Shown here one piece after another: positions 50,312-59,003 of a stretch of 64,000 bases of DNA. The number at the start of each line of letters is the position of its first letter. The first letter of the stretch is position 1. Origin of the DNA: DATKYQ01 sp035528415 (GTDB taxonomy: Bacteria > Myxococcota > B64-G9); assembly GCA_035528415.1 (NCBI GenBank), contig DATKYQ010000008.1, positions 1 through 64,000 of the forward strand. The letters are read 5' to 3'. Below the pieces are notes generated by a model. The model was not told where the DNA came from and searched no databases. It saw nothing but the letters and a program-made list of their open reading frames with translations. The translations under genes were made by a program, and so were the position numbers.

Positions 50312-50923
50312 TCAAGATAGTGTCGATGGCTTCAGATAGCGCTCGAGCATTACTTCGAGGACCTTGATCTCCCCAATGAAGGAGAAAGTCTCCTGATTGA
50401 AATGCCATTGGAGCACCAGGCCTTCGAGAGCGGCCAGGACGATCGAGGCCGTGCGTTCGGGATGAATGTCGGGCAGGAACTCTTTGCGTTCGAGGCCCAA
50501 CTCGACTATCTGCCTGAAGTGATCGCGCAGCGTGCCCTGCACGTCCAGGATGAACTTTTGCACCTCTGAATGGTGAGCAGCCAGGCCCCAGAATTCGATC
50601 CAAACCCTGGCCAGGGCGGCTCCGGACGGGCCGAAGGCCTGGATCGGATACCACAACGAGGCCTTGAGGCGATCTAAGGGATCGTCAATCTCGTCCATGC
50701 TACTTTTGAACTCCATCAGGTTGGAATCCCTCAAGTGCGCTACCAGGGCGCCGATCATCTCGTGCTTGTTCTTGAAGTAATAGTGCAGAATGCCGCGGCT
50801 GACTCCCGCGGCCTCGGCCACGTCGCTCATGTTGCAGTTTTGCAACCCCCGCTTGGCAAAAGCCTCGAGCAAACCATCGAGGATCTGCCTGCGGCGGGTG
50901 TCGCCCATCCGCTTGCGTGCCAT
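50312..50923 (-). CDS. TetR-family transcriptional repressor
   Basis: A 203-residue TetR protein. The N-terminal HTH is clear (RRRQILDGLLEAFAKRG, NMSDVAEAAGVSRGILHYYF). The C-terminal ligand domain is typical in length and begins KNKHEMIGALVAHL. It is the third gene of a unit with a metallophosphoesterase and a radical SAM enzyme, and probably binds the palindrome at 53602-53613 in their promoter. The inducer is unknown. ATG at 50923 has no clear SD; an ATG 15 bases later is possible. Confidence 0.9.
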   Translation of the reverse strand: MARKRMGDTRRRQILDGLLEAFAKRGLQNCNMSDVAEAAGVSRGILHYYFKNKHEMIGALVAHLRDSNLMEFKSSMDEIDDPLDRLKASLWYPIQAFGPSGAALARVWIEFWGLAAHHSEVQKFILDVQGTLRDHFRQIVELGLERKEFLPDIHPERTASIVLAALEGLVLQWHFNQETFSFIGEIKVLEVMLERYLKPSTLS

Positions 50924-50934
50924 GTCGAGCAGTT

Positions 50935-52059
50935 TTAATCGGACGCGGGCAAAAAGTCAACCTTGGCCGAATGCCCATCGATCACAACGAAGGGCCGGCC
51001 GGCCTCCTGACTCTCGAAGAAAGCGCCTGGATTCACGTATACCCCATGAGGCCACTCCAGCCTCTCGGCGTGGTGGGTGTGACCCATTATTACAACACCA
51101 TCGCTTTTCTGAAGGATCGAGCGCGCGGCTCGCCTGCAGCCGGCCCGGTCCCTGTGGCGGTAGAGGCGCCTGCGGGCCGGCGGCCACAGGAGAAAAGCGG
51201 CACAGGGCAGGCCGGCCACCAGGGCCGTGTGTGGCGGTGCCGCTCCCAGCAGGCTTATCATAATAATCAACGAGAGGACTCCTGCCATGGCAAGGCGATC
51301 GAGGTACATGCGTTCGAGCACGCGCCAGGGACTGGCCATACTCGAACAGGTCTCTGTGTCCCTCCGGCGCCTCGCTAAGATAGCTTGCCAGGCAATGCGC
51401 ACGGCGGCGAGGACATACAGCATGACCATCCGAGGTGTCGCCCGGCCATGTTTTTTAATGACCCTGAGCAAGACCCTGCCTGGCGTCGCGTGGTTGTCAC
51501 CGTGGTTGTCGTAGGCCGGAATGCGGCAGAGCAGGAAACGGGTTGTCAGACAGCCCACCGGTAAGGCCGACAGGCGCTGCTTGGCCGCGGCCGCAGCCGT
51601 GTCGGGGAAGAAGCTGTTGTCCGGATCACGCTGGTGGCCGTGCTCGATGTGCAGGCCGTCCGCTTGGTAACAACGTGGCTCGAAGCGAACCCGGCCTGCA
51701 GCAGCCCCGATCCTGTGCAGCAATACCCCGCGCACCACCGGCAGGCACAGTTCGGCGTCGTGGTTGCCGGGCAGCCATACGATTTCGCCGCCGCGGGCCG
51801 CCCAGCCCGAGATAGCCTCGCAGAACCCCGGAAATTTTTCGAGAGTGTTACCGAGGCGGCAGGCGGCCCGGTAGCCGCCCTCACCGGCATGGCGCTCCCC
51901 GGCGACCCGATCGAGATCGAAGGCATCTCCGTTGATCACCAGGTTGCCAGCCGGGCGAGTGCCCAGCAGGCGGGCAAAATCAGCAACCAGCGCGGGATTG
52001 GATCCCGGGTGCAGGTGCAGATCGCTGACTACCAGAATTGTGCGTTCACTCTCTTCCAA
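50935..52059 (-). CDS. Membrane-associated metallophosphoesterase (LpxH-like)
   Basis: A 374-residue calcineurin-like phosphoesterase. Dimetal motifs appear as VVSDLHLHPG, INGDAFDL, LPGNHDAEL, EHGHQRDPD and, near the end, IMGHTHHAE. Between the last two about 130 residues are inserted, including a hydrophobic pair of helices (AGVLSLIIMISLLGA, ALVAGLPCAAFLLWPP), so it is anchored in the inner membrane. LpxH-type hydrolysis of a lipid or nucleotide diphosphate is plausible. The start is a TTG at 52059, four bases after the radical SAM gene, with AAAGG eight bases upstream. Confidence 0.78.
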   Translation of the reverse strand: MEESERTILVVSDLHLHPGSNPALVADFARLLGTRPAGNLVINGDAFDLDRVAGERHAGEGGYRAACRLGNTLEKFPGFCEAISGWAARGGEIVWLPGNHDAELCLPVVRGVLLHRIGAAAGRVRFEPRCYQADGLHIEHGHQRDPDNSFFPDTAAAAAKQRLSALPVGCLTTRFLLCRIPAYDNHGDNHATPGRVLLRVIKKHGRATPRMVMLYVLAAVRIAWQAILARRRRDTETCSSMASPWRVLERMYLDRLAMAGVLSLIIMISLLGAAPPHTALVAGLPCAAFLLWPPARRRLYRHRDRAGCRRAARSILQKSDGVVIMGHTHHAERLEWPHGVYVNPGAFFESQEAGRPFVVIDGHSAKVDFLPASD

Positions 52060-52062
52060 GCC

Positions 52063-53574
52063 TCATGCCTTTATATGCGGCGCCGAATACTTTCGACGTT
52101 CATCGGCGGCCGTGGCGACGACGGGAAACTTCTCGTCTTGCTGCTCATGTGCCCGCTTCATGCGCCAATCGTAGATTTTGTACAGATCGCAACGCCCGTA
52201 AAACGGAACCTGGACACTGTGCCCCGATTGGTAGTCCTCTCCCGCCCAGGCACGGTCAGCCAGGACCGCATACTCTCGGCTGTAACGCATGAGGTGATCG
52301 CGAATAGCCGGGTTTTTCAAGATCGAATCCGCCCCTGGATAGGTGGGCCGCGCCCCGCTACTCCGAACCACCTCTTCAAGCACCTGGGGGTGATCTATTA
52401 TCTTGCAGGGACGCAGGAGATTGGGGTGATACGGCTGGCGCTTGCGAATCGCCTGGAAAAACTCGGAGTCGAATATCTCGCGCAAGGTGTGATCCTTGAC
52501 GTTGTGCGTTGCGAAATGGACAAATACACACGGTTGAACCCAGCCTTCGTTGCTGATGAAGGCGAAGCGGCTAGCCGACATGCAGCCCCCGCATAGAGGG
52601 CCGTCGTTCCAGAAATCGGCCAGGAAGAACGGCTTGGTCCGGCGCCATTCGAGGCTCTTGCGGCGCAGGAAGTCGCGCTGCTCGGGCGTGGCCATCAGGG
52701 ATGGATCGGGATCCCGTCCCACCGGCATGTAGGTGAACATCCAGCCGAACAGCGCTCCCATATCGATGTAATGATCCAGGAAGGCATCGGAAGCCAGAAG
52801 CTCGGTGTTCTTGCGGGTGGGTACGGCCGAGATGCCGAAGAGGACTCCGTCCCGCCGCAGATGGTGCATAGCCGCGGTCAGCTTCTGGTAGACACCCTTT
52901 CCGCGGCGCGCGTCGGTCTCTGCCTCGAAGCCCTCGACCGAGATTGCCGGCCAGACGTTGCCAAGCTCGGCCAGGCGGCGGGAGCGTTCCGCGTCTATGA
53001 ACTGGCCGTTGGTGTAAACCATGAAGGTGATGTCGGAATATTTGGCGAACACTTCCTCGATCTCGGGATACAGAAAAGGTTCTCCTCCGGTGACGGTGAC
53101 GAAGGCGATGCCCAGATCGCGGGCTTCGTCGAGCACCTTGCCAAGCAAGGCCCGATCCATGTCGGCCTTCTGGCCGTAGCTGTAAGCGTAACAACCCGTG
53201 CAGCGCAGGTTGCAGCGCATGGTGGGGTTTATCACCAGAGTGATGGGCGGATGATACCCCATCGCCTCGACCACCGGTTTGCGATCGAACACCATCCCCA
53301 GGAGAAAGTTGTCGATAAAGCGCGAGAAAACCCTGTCGCAGCTTCTAGCCGCCACCGAAAGCCCCCAAGCAACCAACATCGGGTTATCGGCCAGGTTGGA
53401 GTTGAGGCCGGCGAGTAATCTGGCGCCGTCAGCCCCTCCAGCGAGTCCGCTGGTGGACGTCACGGAAGCAAGCGCCCCCAGGATCTTACCCATCGCCCTG
53501 TCGACCTCGGCCTGTCCCAAGCCGGCGGCAATTCCCATCTCCCTTACCTTTTGCATCTGATCTGCCGCGGGCAT
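52063..53574 (-). CDS. Radical SAM enzyme with SPASM-like C-terminal Cys
   Basis: A 503-residue enzyme. An N-terminal helical region of about 105 residues precedes the radical SAM barrel: NPTMRCNLRCTGCYAYSYG binds the [4Fe-4S] cluster, and TVTGGEPFLYPEIEEVF is the SAM-binding GGEP motif. Later Cys (LCGGCMSASRF, QPCVFVHF, RPCKIIDH) resemble SPASM or auxiliary-cluster ligands. It is first in a unit with the membrane metallophosphoesterase and TetR, which hints at lipid or membrane modification. The substrate is unknown. The unit has its own promoter and operator at 53602-53641. Confidence 0.85.
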   Translation of the reverse strand: MPAADQMQKVREMGIAAGLGQAEVDRAMGKILGALASVTSTSGLAGGADGARLLAGLNSNLADNPMLVAWGLSVAARSCDRVFSRFIDNFLLGMVFDRKPVVEAMGYHPPITLVINPTMRCNLRCTGCYAYSYGQKADMDRALLGKVLDEARDLGIAFVTVTGGEPFLYPEIEEVFAKYSDITFMVYTNGQFIDAERSRRLAELGNVWPAISVEGFEAETDARRGKGVYQKLTAAMHHLRRDGVLFGISAVPTRKNTELLASDAFLDHYIDMGALFGWMFTYMPVGRDPDPSLMATPEQRDFLRRKSLEWRRTKPFFLADFWNDGPLCGGCMSASRFAFISNEGWVQPCVFVHFATHNVKDHTLREIFDSEFFQAIRKRQPYHPNLLRPCKIIDHPQVLEEVVRSSGARPTYPGADSILKNPAIRDHLMRYSREYAVLADRAWAGEDYQSGHSVQVPFYGRCDLYKIYDWRMKRAHEQQDEKFPVVATAADERRKYSAPHIKA

Positions 53575-53601
53575 GGACTCCTCCTTTGATCCGCAATCTT
53601 G

Positions 53602-53613
53602 GCTGGCTAGCCA
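53602..53613. promoter_or_regulatory. Perfect 12-bp palindrome, candidate TetR operator
   Basis: CTGGCTAGCCAG touches the -10 box of the radical SAM promoter, where a bound TetR dimer would block transcription. The encoded TetR (50312) is the natural candidate. Confidence 0.6.
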
Positions 53614-53641
53614 GTATAACTACGGCGCAAGGCGTAAGTCA
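53613..53641 (-). promoter_or_regulatory. Sigma-70 type promoter of the radical SAM / phosphoesterase / TetR operon
   Basis: On the minus strand TTGACT (53636-53641) and TTATAC (53613-53618) are 17 bases apart. The start codon is 39 bases downstream of the -10. Confidence 0.7.
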
Positions 53642-53740
53642 AGAGAAAAAAAGGGGAATTTGTCACACACCGTCCTACATGTGCAGAAAAGTCGTCTCAG
53701 GTAAGAGAAATGAACAGATCGATGTGGGAGCTATTCGGAA

Positions 53741-54919
53741 CTATTTTGTCTTATTTATCTTGAATGCGTGCAGTTTCCGGTCCCCGGAGGTTACGTACAG
53801 CCTGTCTCCATCCAGTACCGGATCACTTTCGATCTTGTAACCGGTCTTGCTGGTGAAGAACATCTTGCAGGTGCCTTCACTGATCGCGTAGATATTCCCG
53901 TCCCCCTGGCCTCCGGCGAAAAAGACCAGATTCTTGTAAAAAGCGGCGTACGACACTATGGGTCCCTTGGCGCTGAAATGACACTTCTCCTTGCCTGTTT
54001 TCTGATCGAGCGCGTAGAAGTTGTTGTCGTTGGAGCCGATGTAGAGCACCCCGTTCTCCGCCTTGGGCGAACTCAGGACATCGTCACCGGTCGTAAACTT
54101 CCAGATCAGCTTTTTGCCGCTGCCCGCATCGATGGCATAGACGTTGTCGTTCTTCGAGCCGAAGTAGACTACGCCTCCTTCCACTAGGGCTGTCGAGGTG
54201 ATGCCCTCCCCGGCATTGAAGCGCCACTTCAGCGTTCCGTCCGACGTTTGGATGGCGTACATGTAGCCATCCAGGTTGCCCACGTACAAGATTCCGTCTT
54301 TCACGGCCGGGGCTGCATACGAGAACTCACCCGGCTTTATTTCGGGAACCTGTTCCTTGACCTCGGTGGCTTCTTCGGACGCCTTCTCGCCATCTTTGGC
54401 TGCTTTTTCTTCGCTTTCTGCGGGTGGCGGCTCGGCTTTCTTCTCGGTGGGAAACTGCCAGATCCTCTTCCCGTTGTCACTCTTCAGGGCATAGACATGT
54501 CCGTCGTAGGATGTCGCATATATCACGCCTTCGGCCAGTGCAGGATCCGACTTGATTCGCTCCCGGGCGGCAAATTGCCACCTGAGCTGACCCCTCATGT
54601 CAATGGCGTAGAACATCTGATTGGTTGCCCCGAAGAAAATCATCTTTCCATCACTCAGCGGGTGAGAGAAAATCTCCGCGCTGGGGGCCTGGAATTGCCA
54701 ACGCGTCTGCCCGCTCTTGTCAACCGCGTGCAGCGTGCCGCTTTCCGAGCCGAAAACGATCAGATCGCCGACCACCAACGGTGTCGAGTAAAGGGGAGAG
54801 CCGACCGGAAATTCCCATAGTTTCTCGATCGGCGGGCTACAGGCGCCCAGCCACAAAACTGTGGCTGAGAAGGCCAAGATCCCAGTAAAGAACTTGCATA
54901 CTTTAAGCGTTCTTTTCAT
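53741..54919 (-). CDS. PQQ-type beta-propeller lipoprotein (BamB-like)
   Basis: A 392-residue lipoprotein (signal ending LWLGAC). Repeats such as LVVGDLIVFGSESGTLHAVD, VYFGSKNDNVYAIDAGSGKK and VLYIGSNDNNFYALDQKTGK are propeller blades of the PQQ/BamB type. A charged insert of about 45 residues (EKKAEPPPAESEEKAAKDGE) interrupts them. BamB homologues assist outer-membrane protein folding; similarity in the blades alone does not prove that role. GGAGGG lies eight bases before the ATG at 54919. Confidence 0.85.
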   Translation of the reverse strand: MKRTLKVCKFFTGILAFSATVLWLGACSPPIEKLWEFPVGSPLYSTPLVVGDLIVFGSESGTLHAVDKSGQTRWQFQAPSAEIFSHPLSDGKMIFFGATNQMFYAIDMRGQLRWQFAARERIKSDPALAEGVIYATSYDGHVYALKSDNGKRIWQFPTEKKAEPPPAESEEKAAKDGEKASEEATEVKEQVPEIKPGEFSYAAPAVKDGILYVGNLDGYMYAIQTSDGTLKWRFNAGEGITSTALVEGGVVYFGSKNDNVYAIDAGSGKKLIWKFTTGDDVLSSPKAENGVLYIGSNDNNFYALDQKTGKEKCHFSAKGPIVSYAAFYKNLVFFAGGQGDGNIYAISEGTCKMFFTSKTGYKIESDPVLDGDRLYVTSGDRKLHAFKINKTK

Positions 54920-55114
54920 GCCGTTTTCCCTCCCCGTCATGCTCGCGGGTTACGGTTTAAATCCAACACGTCTTACCAGACTGTTGTTGTTACTGTCAAT
55001 GAAATGATTTCGCGTGGTTATCTCTGCTATCCGTCGCGTTGGAACGCAAGTTAGCCTTTTTTCCCATGCTCGTGCTAGAATAGCCAAGCGAGTAAAGGTC
55101 GCCGGAGGAGATTC

Positions 55115-58100
55115 GTGCCGCGTCTTTTCAACATCAGGTCGATCCTGTTGATCGCCTTGGCCACGGTGGCTCTTCGGGCCTGCTCGGCGGGAACCATCCA
55201 AGAAAGCTGCACTGACGGAGCTACTGTCGACGGGGAGTGTCTGCCGCTTGACTGCCCCGATCGAGTCTGTCCCGAGGGGTTCGCCTGCCGTGATGCCAAC
55301 TGCATCGAGTTGGCCTGCCTGCGCGTCGATTGCCCGGCGGGCACGGCCTGTGCCGCGGGCGAGTGCTACCCCGCCGACTGCGTCTGGCGCAACTGCCCCG
55401 GGCTGGGAGAGGTGTGTGTCGAGGAAGAGTGCTTGCCGGCGAGTTGCGTTGGAGTGAACTGTCCCGTCGGACAGCGCTGCGCGGCCGGGATCTGCTATCC
55501 GATCGACTGTGTAACCAAGACCTGTCCCGGCTACGGAGACGTTTGTGTCGAAGATGAATGCGTCGATCGCAGTTGTGTCGGGGTTGACTGCTCGGTGGGG
55601 ATGAAGTGCGCCGGTGGAATCTGCTATCCGGCCGATTGCACCCAGAACGAGTGTTTCGGCGAGGGCGAGGTTTGTATCGACGGCTCCTGCCGACGGACAT
55701 CGTGCGTGAATGTCGAGTGCGATTCCGACTCGATTTGCGCCAACGGATGGTGTTACCCGAAAGACTGCGCCGATGTCGAGTGCTCTGATTTCTCCGAGGC
55801 CTGCTACCAGGGCCAGTGCATCCACGTAGATTGCATCGGCATCGAATGTCCTCCGGGACAGCGTTGCACCCGCGGCGAGTGTTTCGATACCGCTTGCGGA
55901 AGCCAGGCCTGCGCCGCGAACGAGGTCTGCTACCAGGATCATTGTGTCAGGCTGAACTGCGTCGGAGTGCAGTGCCCGACCGGTCAAAAATGCGCCGACG
56001 GAGAGTGCTTTCCGGCCGACTGTTTGCAGCAAGACGTCGGCTGCGCCCAGGGCGAAATATGTCTGGACGGGCAGTGCGTGCCAAACGACTGCGCTCACGT
56101 GCCATGCCTGGCGGATGAGGTCTGTGGCTCCGACCTGGCCTGCCACCCTCAGAATTGTCAGGGGCAGGATTGCGGGCCTCACGAACTGTGCCTGGACGGC
56201 TCCTGCATCGATCGCCTGTGCGTGGATATCGAGTGCCCGCCGAATCTGGTCTGCGCCGCCGGCTCGTGTTACAGCCCCGACTGCGGATCGCCCTGCGGGG
56301 TGGGTGAAGTCTGCATAAACGGCGCCTGTATTTCCATAAATTGCGCCGGTGGACGCTGCTGCCCGGCCAATAAGTGTACCCTTTACAACCAGTGTGCCGG
56401 CGTGGATTGCGACGGGCTCATATACACCTGCCTGTTTGACGAGGGCGCCAGCCAAACCGCCTGGAGTGAAGGCGGCACGCTTTGCACCGACGCGGATCCC
56501 TGCACTAACGGCGACGTCTGCCTGGACGGCCTCTGCCAGGGTGAGGCCGTCATCTGCGACAATCCTCCGGCTGACGTATGCGAGGACGCCAATACGCTGC
56601 TGTACTATGCGGCCATCGGGTTCTGCAGCAACGGTGAGTGCGATTACCCCGAGAACCGCCAGACCTGCGAGTTCGGCTGCCAGGACGCGGCCTGCAGGGG
56701 CGATCCCTGCGGTCCGATCGAATGCGATCCGGGCGAGAGATGCATAAGCGGTGAATGTCATTGCGGCGGCAGCGGGCCCGACTGCTCCGCGGCGCAAACC
56801 TGTTGCGCTGTCGACTGCGTCGATGCCACAAGCGATCCTTCCAACTGCGGATCCTGCGGCAATGTATGCGATCAGGATGAAAACTGTGTCTTAGGCGGTT
56901 GCCGCTGCGGGGGCACGGGGCCGGACTGCTCGGCCGGACAGACCTGCTGCGGCACGGTCTGCGCCAATCTGCAAAGCAGCACCCAAAATTGCGGAAGCTG
57001 CTCATTCGCCTGCGATTCCAACGAGGGATGCGTCGCGGGCCAGTGTCATTGCGGTGGCACGGGACCGGATTGCAGCTTGGGCGAAGCCTGCTGCGGCACT
57101 AGTTGCGTGAATATCTCAAGCGACCCGCAGAACTGCGGGACCTGCAACACCGTCTGCGATCCGGGCGAGCAATGTGTCAGCGGCACCTGCCTGTGCGGCG
57201 GCAGCGGACCCAATTGCTCGGCATCCCAGACCTGTTGCGGAACCGATTGCGTGAATACCTCGTCCGATCCGCAAAACTGCGGAAGTTGCGGCAATGACTG
57301 CGGCGCCAACTCTCACTGCTCGTCCGCCCAGTGCCTCTGTAACACCGGCTTCGGCGACTGCGACGGAAACTCTTCGAACGGTTGCGAGGCCGACTTCAAC
57401 AGTGATCCCGCGCATTGCGGCGCCTGCGACGGCAACTGCGGGCAACACTCGGTATGCATATCGGGCGGCTGCGCCTGCCAGGCCGATTATCAAAACTGCG
57501 ACGGAGACTGGGCCTCGGGCTGCGAGGCCGCCATGCTGACAGATGTGCACAACTGCGGCTCGTGCGGCAACGATTGCGGCCAGAACGCTCATTGCTCGGC
57601 GGGCAGCTGTGTATGCGACAGCGGCTTTCTCGATTGCAACTCTTCCTGGAACGACGGCTGCGAGATAAATAGTCAGAACGATCCCCAAAACTGCGGCGGA
57701 TGCGGCTCGGCCTGCAACCTGCCGCACACCGCCCAGCCGGGTTGTTCTAACGGTTCATGCACGATCGTCTCCTGCGACGCTGGCTACGACAACTGCGATC
57801 CGGACATCCAAAACGGCTGTGAGACGAACATCGACGGCGATCCCAACAACTGCAGCGCTTGCGACTCGATTTGCAACCTGGCGCACACCGATCAACATGG
57901 CTGCTCGTCTGGCAACTGCACCGTCGTATCCTGCGACTCGGGCTTCAGTGACTGCGATTCGTCCGACGCCAATGGTTGCGAGATCGACATCGGCTCGGAT
58001 CCCTCCAACTGTTCCGGCTGCGGTTTAGCCTGCAACCTGCCGCATACAAATCTGCACGGCTGCGCCGGAGGCTCATGCACCGTCGTGACCTGCGACAGCG

Positions 58101-58978
58101 GCTGGGACAACTGCGACCCCAACATGCAGAACGGCTGCGAGACCGACGTCACGGCCGACAACAACAACTGCGGTGGCTGCGGCATTTCCTGCGGCCCCAA
58201 TGCCACATGTTCCGGCGGTTCGTGTTCCTGCACCGGCAGCTTCGCAAACTGCAACGCCATCTGGTCGGATGGCTGCGAGGTGAACACCGACAACGACCCG
58301 GCCCATTGCGGCTCCTGCGCGGGAGACTGCGGCCAGCACAGCACCTGCAGCGCGGGTTCTTGCGGCTGCCAGGCCGGCTGGGACGATTGCAATTCATCAT
58401 GGGGAGACGGCTGCGAGACCCAGTTGGGCACGGCCGCGGCCTGCAGCGGCTGCGGCGACATCTGCAGCTACGCCCACGCCAGCGGTGTGTGCAACGCCGG
58501 CAGTTGCCAGATGGGCGCCTGCATCTCGAGCTGGTGGGACATCAACGGCGCAAGCGGCGATGGCTGCGAGTGCGGCGACACCTCGGACGTATCCGGAGGC
58601 TGTTCCTCGGCCGCCTCGGCCGGCACGGTCAGTTCGGCCAATCAGACCGTCACGCGCTCCGGGGTGATCGTTCACAAGACAGGAGTCCGCGAGGATATCG
58701 ACTGCTATAGTGTGAGCTACGTTGATCCGGCGCCCGGGAATGCCACATTCCTTGTCGATCTGAATCCCAACCCGGGCAACCTGGGGTTGGTGGTATACCG
58801 AGGCAACTGCTCTACTATCGACTGCAATGGCTCGGACGCGGCCTTCGATTCGAGCTGCTCGAGCCTCGGCGCGACCTGCGGCAGCGGCAACTCGAACACT
58901 TTCACAATATGTGTCCAGGCCGCTGCGGGACAGAACAACCTCTGCCAGGGCTACACGCTCAGGCTCAGGTTCATGTAA
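55115..58978 (+). CDS. 1287-residue Cys-rich exported protein with three repeat types
   Basis: An exported protein (signal ILLIALATVALRACSAG, possible lipid Cys). Residues 35-430 are about fourteen modules of the type NCPVGQRCAAGICYPIDC. Residues 545-720 are repeats of CGGTGPDCSAGQTCCGT with DPQNCGSCGN. Residues 740-1160 are repeats of CDSGFSDCDSSDANGCEIDI and PSNCSGCGLACNLPHT. The last 120 residues form a beta domain without the repeats. Most Cys will be in disulfides; no catalytic motif was seen. GTG at 55115 with GGAGGAG upstream is the start; no ATG is near. A surface or adhesion role is inferred. Confidence 0.8.
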   Translation: MPRLFNIRSILLIALATVALRACSAGTIQESCTDGATVDGECLPLDCPDRVCPEGFACRDANCIELACLRVDCPAGTACAAGECYPADCVWRNCPGLGEVCVEEECLPASCVGVNCPVGQRCAAGICYPIDCVTKTCPGYGDVCVEDECVDRSCVGVDCSVGMKCAGGICYPADCTQNECFGEGEVCIDGSCRRTSCVNVECDSDSICANGWCYPKDCADVECSDFSEACYQGQCIHVDCIGIECPPGQRCTRGECFDTACGSQACAANEVCYQDHCVRLNCVGVQCPTGQKCADGECFPADCLQQDVGCAQGEICLDGQCVPNDCAHVPCLADEVCGSDLACHPQNCQGQDCGPHELCLDGSCIDRLCVDIECPPNLVCAAGSCYSPDCGSPCGVGEVCINGACISINCAGGRCCPANKCTLYNQCAGVDCDGLIYTCLFDEGASQTAWSEGGTLCTDADPCTNGDVCLDGLCQGEAVICDNPPADVCEDANTLLYYAAIGFCSNGECDYPENRQTCEFGCQDAACRGDPCGPIECDPGERCISGECHCGGSGPDCSAAQTCCAVDCVDATSDPSNCGSCGNVCDQDENCVLGGCRCGGTGPDCSAGQTCCGTVCANLQSSTQNCGSCSFACDSNEGCVAGQCHCGGTGPDCSLGEACCGTSCVNISSDPQNCGTCNTVCDPGEQCVSGTCLCGGSGPNCSASQTCCGTDCVNTSSDPQNCGSCGNDCGANSHCSSAQCLCNTGFGDCDGNSSNGCEADFNSDPAHCGACDGNCGQHSVCISGGCACQADYQNCDGDWASGCEAAMLTDVHNCGSCGNDCGQNAHCSAGSCVCDSGFLDCNSSWNDGCEINSQNDPQNCGGCGSACNLPHTAQPGCSNGSCTIVSCDAGYDNCDPDIQNGCETNIDGDPNNCSACDSICNLAHTDQHGCSSGNCTVVSCDSGFSDCDSSDANGCEIDIGSDPSNCSGCGLACNLPHTNLHGCAGGSCTVVTCDSGWDNCDPNMQNGCETDVTADNNNCGGCGISCGPNATCSGGSCSCTGSFANCNAIWSDGCEVNTDNDPAHCGSCAGDCGQHSTCSAGSCGCQAGWDDCNSSWGDGCETQLGTAAACSGCGDICSYAHASGVCNAGSCQMGACISSWWDINGASGDGCECGDTSDVSGGCSSAASAGTVSSANQTVTRSGVIVHKTGVREDIDCYSVSYVDPAPGNATFLVDLNPNPGNLGLVVYRGNCSTIDCNGSDAAFDSSCSSLGATCGSGNSNTFTICVQAAAGQNNLCQGYTLRLRFM

Positions 58979-59003
58979 TCGATGGCCAAATAAACCAAGC
59001 CCC

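Noticed and set aside
54950..56797. A 615-codon open frame on the minus strand
   Set aside because: It lies opposite the 1287-residue Cys-rich protein and is an effect of its repeated codons. The plus-strand frame has a signal peptide and SD.
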